Shown here piece by piece: positions 25,801 to 37,800 of a stretch of DNA of 64,000 nt. Under the pieces are notes generated by a model. It did not search any database. It was not told the origin of the DNA and saw only the letters and a list, made by a program, of their open reading frames with translations. Source of the DNA: Propionibacteriaceae bacterium (GTDB lineage Bacteria > Actinomycetota > Actinomycetes > Propionibacteriales > Propionibacteriaceae); assembly GCA_031272505.1 (NCBI GenBank), contig JAISTQ010000054.1, positions 1 to 64,000 of the forward strand, in the 5' to 3' direction. Position 1 is the first letter of the stretch. Each line of letters opens with the position of its first letter. The translations under genes were made by a program, and so were the position numbers.

Positions 25801-28800
25801 CTATGGCGCGGGCGCGGTCGATTACGCGAAGTCCAGCTTCGATGTGCTGCCGCATTCCGCCGCCGTGCATGTCAGCGCCTTGAGCGGCGTCCCGGCCCAA
25901 GGCGACACCGATTGGTGGATCGTGCGGGTCACCGCGAAGGACACCAACAACAACTACGTCACCGATCTGAGCGCGATCCGTTCCTCGGTGCAGTTCATCG
26001 CCAAGACGGAGCAGAACTCCGGCCTCACCTACTCCGACATCGTGAAGGTGGAGGCTGGCGTCGATCCGGACGGCACCGGTTCGGCCACCGCCGTCGATTA
26101 CCCGACGTACATCGCCTACGCCCGCACCACGAAGGCGGGCGAATGGTCGATGGGCGCCACCGCCAGCGGCGAGCAGATCGGCGCCTGGCTGCCCCGGCAG
26201 TGGGTGGCTGGCACGGTGAGCGCGGCGCACTCCAGCTTCAGCTTGGTGAACGCCCCGAACGTGGTGGCGGACGGCAACTCGCCGCAAATCGCCACCATCA
26301 CCGTGCGCGACGCCTTCGACAACCCGATCGCCGGCCATCGCGTCCGCCTCAGCGAGACGCCTTACGACGGCGAATCGGTGTTGGCCATCTCGCCGAACTC
26401 CACCGGCATCGGCAACACCTCGAACGAGTCCGGGCACGTCGGCGAGTTCCAGTTCTCCTTGAAGTCCACCCAGGCCAAGACGTATCAGATGAAGGCCTAC
26501 GTGGACACCTCCGGTGAGAGCACCCCGATCTGGACGGAAATCCCAATCGGCGCGATGACGCCGCAGGGCAACCCGGCCCCGGCCACCTTCATCGCCGGCG
26601 CTTGCGCGGCGTCAGCTTCGGTCCTCGAAGTGGACAAAGACACCACCGTCGTCGGCACGAGCATCAACGCCACCATCCGGTTGAAGGATGCCCAGGGCAA
26701 CGCCTGCACCACCGTCTCCCCGCCGACGCTCCAAGCTGAGGCTAATTCGGCGGCGACCATCACGGCTCCGGCCGGTGGCCAGGGTGGCGTCTATACCGCC
26801 ACCATCACCGACAAGGTGGCGCAGAGCTTCGGGCTGTCCGCCCAGGTGAACGGCGTCACCGTGGCGCGCGCCAAGGTGGGCGCGGCCTCCGAGAAGTCGG
26901 CGACTTCCATCCCGTTGACGTTCACCACCGACGATCCGGCCATCGGCACCTGTACCCTCCCCGGTTCGGCTTCGCCGCAGCCGGCCACCCGCATCGAGTT
27001 GGACAACACCGACGCCACCACCCCGGTGGGCACCGGCACCCACCAGATCACCGCCACCGTGGTGGACAAGTACTGCAACCCGATCTCGGGCGCGAAGGTC
27101 GATTTCACCTACGCCAGCCCGCTCACCCACGCCGAGGACAGCGGCTATGTCACCGGCACCGAGGGCCAGGCCTGGGTGAAGGTGAAGTCGAACGTTCCTT
27201 CGGCCAGCATCGATGATTATCCGGTCTCCGCGCGGATCTCCAAGCTCGGCAACGACACTGTCAGCATCGCCATCCTGAACGACAATGACGGCTCCGGCAC
27301 CGGCGGCTCCCTCTCCGACGGCAAGGTCTTCGCCAAGTTCGGCACCGACACCGTGGACATCTCCAACTCCTCCTGGGCGATCACCCCGGCTGGCCCGCTG
27401 GCCGCAGATGGTTCCGCGATGTACACCGTCACCGTCACCTTGAAGGATTCGCTGGGCAACACCGTCCCGAACAAGGCGGGCGGTTTGGGCCTGGGCGTCA
27501 GCCCGGCGACCGGCCTGGTGCCAGCCAGTCCGAGCTTCTCCGCCCTGGGCACTGGCGAGAGCCTCGTGTATCAGACCAGCTTCGCCTCCACCAAGGCCGA
27601 GTTGAAGTCGATCAGCGTCACCACCGGTGGCCAGACGTTGGCATCCACCAGCGGCAACGGCACCGAGTCCCGGCTGTTCACCGCTGGCACCCCGGTGCGG
27701 CAGAACTCCTCCTTCGAGGTCACCAACCTCGACAAGGCGGCTGACGGCGTGGATACCCAAAGCGCCACGCTCACCGTGCTGGACGCCTACAACAACCCGG
27801 TGCCCGATGTGGCCTGTGATTTCTCGGTCACCCCGTCGGTGAGCACCCCGTTCAGCTTCACGCTCACCAAGCCGGTTCCGGCGAAGACGAACGCCCAGGG
27901 CCAGTGCGTCGCCACCATGAAGACGACGAAGGCGGGCACCTATCAGGTGAGCGCCAGCTACACCGCCAACGGCACGGAGCAGTTCGGCCCGCTGGCCACC
28001 AGCTTCGTCGCTGGCGCGGCCTCCACCAACACCTCGTTCCTGACGTTGGACGGCTTCAACGCCGCCACCGCCACGGTCGGCTCGAACATCTCCGCCAGCG
28101 CCACGGTGCGGGATGCCTTCGGCAACCCGATCTCCGGCCAGAACGTCTACTTCGCCGTCTCGGCGGGCGTGAACGACGCGGCCAACCACTCGGCCTCCGT
28201 GGGAGCGGCCTCGGCCGTCACCAACTCGGACGGCGTCGCCTCGGTGAACGTCACCTCCACCTTCGCTGATTCCTACCAGGTCTACGCGGCGTTGGGCGGC
28301 CAGTGGAATGCCGGTGGCGACACCATCAGCAACGTCCCGGCCCTAGCCACCTTCAGCGCCGGGGTGGTGAATGTGAACACCTCCTCAATCGCGGTCGATT
28401 CGGCCACCTATGTGGCTGCCGATGGCGTCGGCGAGCACACCATCACCGTCACCCTGCGCGACGTCTACTCGAACCCGGTGGCCGGCAAGCGGGTCGATTT
28501 CACCATCGATCCGAACTTGGTCCTCAAGCCGAGTTCGAACAACCCCGGCCAGACGAACGAGCAGGGCCAGGCTTCCATCACCGTCACCTCCACCTACGCG
28601 CCCGCCCCGGATAACGAAAGCTCGCTCCCGGTGTCCGCGCAGTGGAATGGCAACGCGATCGGCTCGGCCGTCTATGCGAACTACCGCCTCGGCGGCGCTT
28701 CGGCAGCTAACTCGGTGCTCTCCATGAGCCGCGCGGCTTCCGCCCACAACCCGGTCTCCGTCGATGACGTGCCCGGCTGGGTGGCCACCGTGCTGGTGAA

Positions 28801-31800
28801 GAACACCGCGAACCAGGTGGTGCCCGGCGCGAAGGTCGTCTTCACCTTGGATAACCAGGCCCGCTTCGGCAATGGCGAGACCACCGCCGAGGCCACCGCG
28901 AACTCCGATGGCATCGCCACCGTGAACATCTACTCGCACAAGCTGGCCACCGGCTCGCAGACCACGTTGACCGCGAAGATCGGCGGCGCCTGGGTCGGCG
29001 GCTCCGAAGAGGCCGGCACCGAGCACCCGACGTTCGGCGTGGGCGTGCCGTTCACCGGCCAGAACGCCGACAATGGCGATCCGGCTTCCCGGGTCACCAT
29101 CACCGCCGGTGATCGGATCGCCGACGGCGCCGACACGCACACCGCCGTGGTCTACGCGGTGGATAAGTACGGCAACAAGGTGCCCGGCGCGCGCGTCAAG
29201 CTCACCCAGGTGAACGCGGACGGCGAGACGGCCTACACCGGCAACACCCCGGTCACCATCTCCGCCGCTGGCGCCACCGATGGCAACGGCAAGTACGAGT
29301 TCACCATCAAGTCCGCCAAGCCCGGCGATTTCACGCTGAAGGCCGAGGTCATCAAGGATCAGGCGATCTCGAATCCGTCGGATGGCGATTTCCAGGTGGC
29401 CTACGGCTCCCCGGTGACGGTCAGCTTCACGGTCGGCGACATCGACGCCTCGAAGTCCGTCTTCGACGTGGTCGCCCGGGATTCCTCCCCGCAGGTCTCG
29501 GATGCCGTGGGCGTGCCCTCCGCCGCGGACACCGATTGGTGGATCGTGCGGGTGAAGGCCCAGGATGCCAACGGCAACCCGGTGTCCGTCCCGGTGAGCG
29601 ATCCGGCCTTCAACATCGCGTTCGCGAACATCCACAGCCAGGATTCCGGCGTCTACTTCTCGCCGATCCAGCTGGTTCCCGCCGGCACCACCCTGCCCGG
29701 CGAATCCTCCCCGTCCACCGTCCCGGCCTACATTTCGTATGCCCGCACCACCAAGGCTGGTGCCTGGTCGCTGGTGGCCACCGCCGGCGGCACCCAGGTG
29801 AGCGGCTCCCCGGCCATCCGCGAATGGACGGTCGGCGGCGTGGACACTTCGAAATCCACCTTCGAGTTGGTGAACAAGTCCAACGTGCTGGCGGACGGCA
29901 ACGCCTCGCAGACCGCGTTGGTCACCGTGGCGGACAAGTTCGGCAACCCGATTCCGGGCAAGGCCGTCCGCATCACCAACGAGTCCGCCGGCGATGCGGA
30001 TTCCGCGCTCACCATCCTGCCGAACGGCAGCGGCGAGGGTTCCACCTCGAATAACGTGGGCGAAGTCGGCCAGTTCGAGTTCACCTTGAAGTCCACCGTG
30101 GCGAAGACGTACTCCATCAAGGCTTGGGTGCGCAACGCGGCGGACACCGCCTGGGTGGCGGTCCCGAACCAGGGCTCGAAGCCGTCCAACCCGGCCTCGG
30201 TCACCTTCGTGGCCGGTGCCTGCGCGGCTTCTTCCTCGGTGCTCGCGGTCGACAAGACCTCCGCCACCGTAGGTAAGAACATCGCCATCTCCATCACCCT
30301 GAAGGATGCCCAGGGGAACCTCTGTGTGCCGAACAGCACCCCGGTGCTCTCGACCACCCCTGGGGCCAAGGCCACCGTTTCGGCAGTAGTCGGTTCCGGT
30401 GGCAACTACACCGCCACGGTCAGCGACAAACTCGCGGAGTCGTTCGATCTGTCCGCGCAGGTCAACGGCGTCACCGTGGCGAAGGCGAAGGTCGGCTCCG
30501 GCAACGAATACAGTGCCACGTCGGTGGGCCTCTCCTTTACCACCGACGAGCCGTCCTTCGAGTTCTGCACCGACGCCGACGACGTCACCCGCAAGGCCAC
30601 CAAGTTGATCTTGGACACCCCCGCGGACGCGTTGACGGCAGTCGGCGAGCATGTGATCACCGCCGAGGTGCTGGACAAGTTCTGCAACCCGGTGCCGAAC
30701 GCGAGGGTGGAGCTCAGCTACACCAGCCCGCTCACCTTCCGCTCCCCGGCCTCCGACGCCTCCGGTTTGACGGATGCGAACGGCCGCTACTGGGAGAAGG
30801 TCTTCTCGAACGTGGCTTCCGTGAACGCCACCGATTTCCAGGTGAGCGGCACGGTCACCGCGCCGGGTAGCAACACCGCGCAGCGCATCCTGAACGACAA
30901 TGACGCCCGCAACGGCTCGGAGACGGACGGCTTGGTGTACGCCAAGTTCGGTTCTGGCGCGGTCTCGGCGGCGAAGTCGGATTGGTCCATCAATCCGGCT
31001 GGCCCGCTCACGGCTGACGGCCAGTCCGCCTACACGGTCACCGTGCATTTGAAGGATTCGAATGCCACCGCGGTCGCCAATGCGGCTGACGCGATCACGC
31101 TCAATGTCACGCCTATTGATGGCATCACCACTTCGGCCTTCGCGCCGACGGGCACCATGGGCGAGTACACCGCCACCATCAAGTCCACCACCGCTGGCGC
31201 CAAGGTCATCTCGGTGGCTTCTGGTGGCGCGATTCCGTCCACCAGCGCGGGCAATCCGCTCTCCGAGACGCGCAGCTTCACCGCGGGCGCCCCGGTGCGC
31301 GGCAACTCCACGTTCTCGGTCACCAAGGACGACAAGCTCGCCAACGGCGTGGATTACCAGACGGCCACTTTGACGGTCCGCGACGCCCAGTCCAACCCGG
31401 TCTCCGGGGTGGCCTGCGCCTTCCCGGCGGTGAACGATCTCACCATCGTCCCGGCGGGTTCCAGCACGGACAACGCCGGCCAGTGCACCGCCAAGGTGTC
31501 CACCTTGAAGGCGAACACCACCGCGAACCCGAGCTACACGGTGAGCGCCAGCTACACCGCGGGCAGCACCGAGGTCTTCACCGACACCACCAGCTTCAAG
31601 GCGGGTGCCGCTTCGGCCTCCGCCTCTAAGCTGACGTTGACGCCCACCAGCCAGACGGCCGGTTCCGCCATCGTGGCGGCCGCCCAGATCGTGGATGCCC
31701 AAAACAACCCGATCTCCGGGGTCACCGTCTACTTCCGGGTGGGCGCGGGTGCCGCTGATGCGGGCCACACCGCCAACGTGGGTGCGCCTTCGGCGCTCAC

Positions 31801-34800
31801 TAACGCCGATGGCGTGGCTTCGGTGAACGTCACCTCCAACTTCGCGGACAGCTATCAGGTCTATGCGGCGCTCGGCGGCCAGGAGGGCGCGGGCGGCGTG
31901 TCCATTGGGAGCAGCCCGGCTACCGCCACCTTCACCGCCGGTTCGGTCTCGTTGGCGAACTCCTCGCTGGCCATCGATTCGGCCACCTACGTGGCTGCCG
32001 ACGGCACCGGCGAGCACACCGTCACCGCCACCTTGCGCGACGCTCTGAACAACCCGATCTCCGGGCAGCAGGTCAACTTCACGCTGGATCCGAGCCTGGA
32101 TCGCAAGGCGACCACGGCGAACCCGGCCACCACCAACGCGCAAGGCCAGGCCAGCATCACCGTGACGGCCTCCTACAGCAGCCATCCGGAGGCGTTCAGC
32201 GGCGATCCGCTGCGCGCTTCGCTGGTGGTCTCCGCCCGTTGGAACGGCCAGCCGATTGACGCCGCCGTGAACGCCAATTACGAGGTCGGCGGCGCTTCGG
32301 CAGCCCACTCGGTCTTCACCATGAACCGCTGCACCCTGGCGCTTTGCGGGGTGGAGTCGCACAACCCGCCGACGGTGGACGACAAGCCCGCCTACCAGGC
32401 GACGGTCTTGGTGAAGAACACCGCCGGGCAGACGGTCCCGAATGCGAAGGTCGTCTTCACCCTCGACAATGGCGCGCTGTTCTCGAACAACGCGAACACC
32501 ATCGAGGCCAGCACCGACGCCAATGGCACCGCCATCGTCACCTTGTACTCCGAAAAGCTGGCCACCGATGCGCAGACCACCCTCTCGGCCAAGATTGGCG
32601 GGCAGTATGTGGGCGGCTCGGTGAACTCCGGCACCGCTCACCCGACGTTCAGCGTCGGCAAGCCGTTCAACGGCCAGTTGGCCGCCAACGGCGATCCGGC
32701 CTCCCGCGTCACCATCACCTCCGGTGCCCGGATCGCAAACGGGCAGGACACCCACACCGCGGTCATCTACGCGGTGGACAAGTACGGCAACAAGGTGCCC
32801 GGCGCGCGCGTCAAGCTCACCCAGGTGGACGCGGACGGCGAGACGGCTTACTCCGGCAACACTCCGGTCACCATCTCCCCGGCGGGCGCCACCGATGGCA
32901 ACGGCAAGTATGAGTTCACCATCAAGTCGGCCAAGCCGGGCAACTTCACGCTGAAGGCTGAGGTGGTCAAGGATCAGGCGATTCTGAACCCAGGCGCGAG
33001 CGATTACCAGGTGGCCTATGGCTCCCCGGTGACGGCCAGCTTCGCAGTCGGCGACATCGACGCCTCGAAGTCCGTCTTCGACGTGGTCGCCCGCGATGTG
33101 GCGCCGCAGGTCTCGGATGCGGTCGGCGCTCCGCTGGCCGGCGACACCGAATGGTGGATCGTGCGGGTGAAGGCCCAGGATGCCAACGGCAACCCGATCG
33201 AGATCCCGGTCACTGATCCGGCATTCAACATCGCGTTCGCGAATATCCACAGCCAGGATTCCGGCGTTTACTTCTCGCCGATCCAGCTCGTCCCCGCCGG
33301 CACCATCCTGCCGGGCGAGACGGTTCCGTCCACGGTTCCGGCCTACATCTCGTATGCCCGCACCACGAAGGCTGGCGCTTGGTCGTTGGTGGCCACCGCT
33401 GGCAGCGTGCAGGTGGCTGGCTCTCCGGCGGTCCGGGTGTGGACGGTTGGCGACGTGGATACCTCGAAGTCCACCTTCGAGCTGGTCAACAAGCCCAACG
33501 TGCTGGCGGACGGCAACGCCTCGCAGACCGCGTTGGTCACTGTGAACGACAAGTTCGGCAACCCGATTCCGGGCAAGGCCGTGCGGCTCACCAACGAGTC
33601 CGCGGGCGATCCGGATTCCGCGCTCACCATCTTGCCGAACGGCAACGGTGAAGGCTCCACGTCGAACAACGTGGGCGAGGTCGGCCAGTTCGAGTTCACC
33701 TTGAAGTCGACGGTCGCCAAGACGTACTCCATCAAGGCCTGGGTGCGCAACGCCGCCGATACCACTTGGGTAGCCGTCCCGAACCAGGGCTCGAAGCCGT
33801 CCAACCCGGCTTCCGCCACCTTCGTGGCCGGTGCCTGCACCGCGTCCACTTCGGTACTCGGGGTCGACAAGACCTCCGCCACCGTGGGCGAGAACATCGC
33901 GGTGAGCATCACCTTGAAGGATGCCCAGGGCAACCTCTGCGTGCCCGCCGCCACGCCGACGCTGGTGATTGATCCGTCCGCCAAGGCGACGGCCACCGCC
34001 GTGATCGGCTCGAATGGCAACTACACCGCCACCGTGAGCGACAAGCTGGCCGAATCCTTCGATCTGTCCGCACAGGTCAACGGCATCACGGTCGCCAAGG
34101 CCAAGGTTGGCAACGGCATCGAGTACGGCGCCACCTCGGTGAAGCTCTCCTTCACCACCGATGGCCCGTCCTACGAGTTCTGCACTGATCCCAGCGGGGT
34201 CACCCGCAAGGCCACCAAGTTGATCTTGGACACCCAGGCGGACGCGCTTACCGCAGTGGGCGAGCATGTGATCACCGCCGAGGTGCTGGACAAGTTCTGC
34301 AACCCGGTGCCGAACGCGAAGGTGGAGTTCAGCTACGCCAGCCCGCTCACCTTCCGCGCCCCGGCTTCCGATCCGTCCGGCTTGACGGACGCCACCGGCC
34401 GCTATAGCGAGAAGGTCTTCTCGAATGTGGCTTCGCAGTCCGCCACCGATTTCCAGGTGAGCGGCAAGGTCACCGCCCCCGGCGGCGGCACCGCGCAGCA
34501 GATCCTGAATGACAACGACGCGCGGAACGGCTCCGAGACAGACGGTTTGGTGTTTGCCAAGTTCAGCTCCGGGGCAGTCTCCGCCGGGCAGTCGGATTGG
34601 TCCATCGATCCGGTCGGCCCATTGACGGCGAACGGCCAGGCGGCCTACACCGTCACCGTGCATCTGCGCGATTCGAACGCGACCGCGGTCGCCAACGCCG
34701 CCGATGCCATCACCTTGAGCGTAATCCCCGCCGATGGCGTCACCGCGTCTTCCTTCGCGCCCACGGGCACGCTGGGCGAGTACCGCGCCACCATCCGGTC

Positions 34801-37800
34801 CACCGTCGCTGGTCAGAAGACCATCTCGGTGGCTTCCGGTGGCGCGATCAGTTCCACCAGCGCGGGCCATCCGGTGAGCGAGACCCGGAGCTTCGTGGCC
34901 GGTGCGCCGGTTCGGGCGAACTCGACATTCTCGGTCACCAAGGACGACAAGATCGCCAACGGCGTGGATTATCAGACGGCCACTCTCACGGTTCGGGACG
35001 CTAACCATAACCCTGTCCCCGGGGTTGCTTGCGCCTTCCCGCCGGTGAGTGACCTGACAGTCACCCCGGCAGGCTCCACCACGAGTGAGGCTGGCCAGTG
35101 CACCGCGAAAGTTTCAACTACCAGGGCGAACACTTCCGCTAAGCCGAGCTACACGGTAAGCGCCAGTTACACCGAAGGAAGCACCGAAGTCTTCACGGAC
35201 ACCACCAGCTTCAAGGCTGGCAGTGCCGCCGCGAACACCTCGAAACTGACGCTCACCCCGTCGACGCAGACGGCTGGCTCCGCCATCGTGGCGGCGGCCC
35301 AGATCGTGGATGCCCAAAACAACCCGATCTCCGGGGTGACTGTCTACTTCCGCGTCAGCGGCGGGGCTGACAACTCAGCGCACACCGCCAACGTGGGCGC
35401 GCCTTCGTCGGTCACCAACGCCGACGGCGTGGCTTCGGTGAACGTCACCTCCAACTACGCGGACAGCTATCAGGTCTATGCGGCGCTCGGCGGCCAGGAA
35501 GGCGCGGGCGGCGTGTCCATCGCGGACAGCCCGGCCACCGCCACCTTCACCGCTGGGTCGGTCAGCTTGGCCACCTCCTCGCTGGCCATCGATTCGGCCA
35601 CCTATGTGGCCGCGGACGGCACCGGCGAGCACACCGTCACCGCCACGCTGCGCGACGCATTGAACAACCCGATCTCCGGGCAGCAGGTCAGCTTCACGCT
35701 GGATCCGAGCCTGGCTTTGGGTTCGCCGAGCAGCACGGTAGTCACCAACGCCCAGGGCGAGGCGTCGATTGTGGTCACCGCCAGCTACGGTACGCACCCG
35801 GCCGCCTTCAGCGGCGATCCGCTGCGGGCCTCGCTGCCGGTGAGCGCGAAGTGGAACAGCCAAGCGGTCGGCACCGGCGTCTACGCGAACTACGAGGTGG
35901 GCGGCGCTTCGGCTTCCGATTCCACGTTCTCGATGTCGCGTTGCACCACCGCCCTGTGTGGCGTGGAGTCGCACAACCCGCCGACGGTGGACGACAAGCC
36001 CGCCTACCAGGCGAAGGTGGTGGTGAAGAACACCGCCGGGCAGACGGTCCCGAATGCGAAGGTGGTATTCACGCTCGACAATGGCGCGTTGTTCTCGAAC
36101 AACTCGAATACCATCGAGGCCAGCACCGATGCCCAGGGTATTGCCACGGTTACGCTTTATTCGGAGAAACTCGCCTCCGGTAATCAGACTTCCCTTACCG
36201 CCAAGATTGGCGGGCAATATGTGGGCGGTTCTGCAAATACCGGCACCGCGCATCCGACATTCGGCGTCGGCAAGCCATTCAATGGCCAATTGGCCGCAAA
36301 TGGCGATCCGGCTTCCCGGGTGACTATCACTGCTGGTGATAAGACGGCTGATGGTACCGCTTCGCATACCGTGAAGGTTTATGCGGTCGATAAGTTCGGA
36401 AACAAGGTGCCGAATGCGGCGGTGAAGTTGACGCAAATCGATTCCACCTCTGATTTGAGCCCGTACAGCGGAAACAATAAGGTGGTTATTTCCGGCAATG
36501 GCACCGGGTTCACCGATGCCGATGGCGTGAAGCAGTTCTCCGTCACCTCCCTTACCGCTGGCACGTTCTACCTGCACGCCGAAGTCATCAAGGATCAGGC
36601 GATCAGCAATCCGGCGGCGAGCGATTTCCAGGTCGCCTACGGTTCGCCGGTCTCGGCCAGCTTCGTGGCCGGCGCTCCGGCGCTGGACACCTGCACCGAT
36701 GCCCAGGGCAACACCCGCCCGGCCTCGCGGATCTGGATTGACGACGACACCGCGGTAGCGACCGGCATCGGCTCGCACAAGGTGAGCGCCGAGGTCGTGG
36801 ACGCGCGCTGCAACCCGATTGTGAACGCGCAAGTCGATTTCGAGTACGCCAGCCCGCTGCAGTTCAAGGAATCCTCGAACAGCTCCGGTTTGACGGATGC
36901 CACCGGCAAGATCTGGGAGTCGGTGAAGTCCGATGTCCCGTCCGTGGCTGCCAGTGATTACCCGGTCGCGGCGAAGGTGTTCGCGAACAACACCTGGCTC
37001 ACCATCACCAACAATGGCGGTAGCAACGACGGCAAGGTGATCGCCCGCTTCACGAATGCGGCGGTCGACGCCGGCAAGTCCTCGTGGACCATCGCCCCGG
37101 ACACCACCTTGGTGGCCAATGGCACCGATGAGTTCACCGTGAAGGTCACGTTGCGAGATGTGAATAACACCTACATCTCCAATAAGCCGGAATTGATTAC
37201 TCTCAGCGTTACGCCGCTGGCTGGTATTACGGTGAGCGAAATTACCGCTACCGGCAATGCTGGCGAATATGTGGCGAAGGTGAAATCCACTTCCGCTGGC
37301 GTAAAGCGTTTCGAGGTCATCGCCGGTAATATCGTGAAATCTAACTATGGAAATGATTATGAGAGCCGCGAGTTTACCGCCGGGTCGGCCCAGGCCAGTA
37401 ATTCCACTTTGAGTGTTGCTCCGTTGAATAGCGGATTGAATGCGCCGCTGGAAGTCGGCACAAATGCGGATAACAGCTATCTGGCCGCCGTGGTGGTACA
37501 TGACGCTAATGGCAACCTGGTGAATGGCACCGCGGTGAAGTTCTCCATCACCGGCGCGGATACCTCCGGCATCGGCATGGGCGGCAACCTCTCCACCGTG
37601 AAGGTGGTCAACGCCGCGAACGGCATCGCCAGCGTGGAGATCTTCTCCACCAAGGCCGGGTCGTTCAGCTTGAAGGCGGAGATCGGGACGGATGCGGTCA
37701 GCGGTTCGCCGGCCACCATCAGTTGGAAGGCTGGGGCTCCGGCCGTGCAACCGCCGGTCACCTGTGGCCCGGACAACACGCCGTCCACATATATTAAGGT

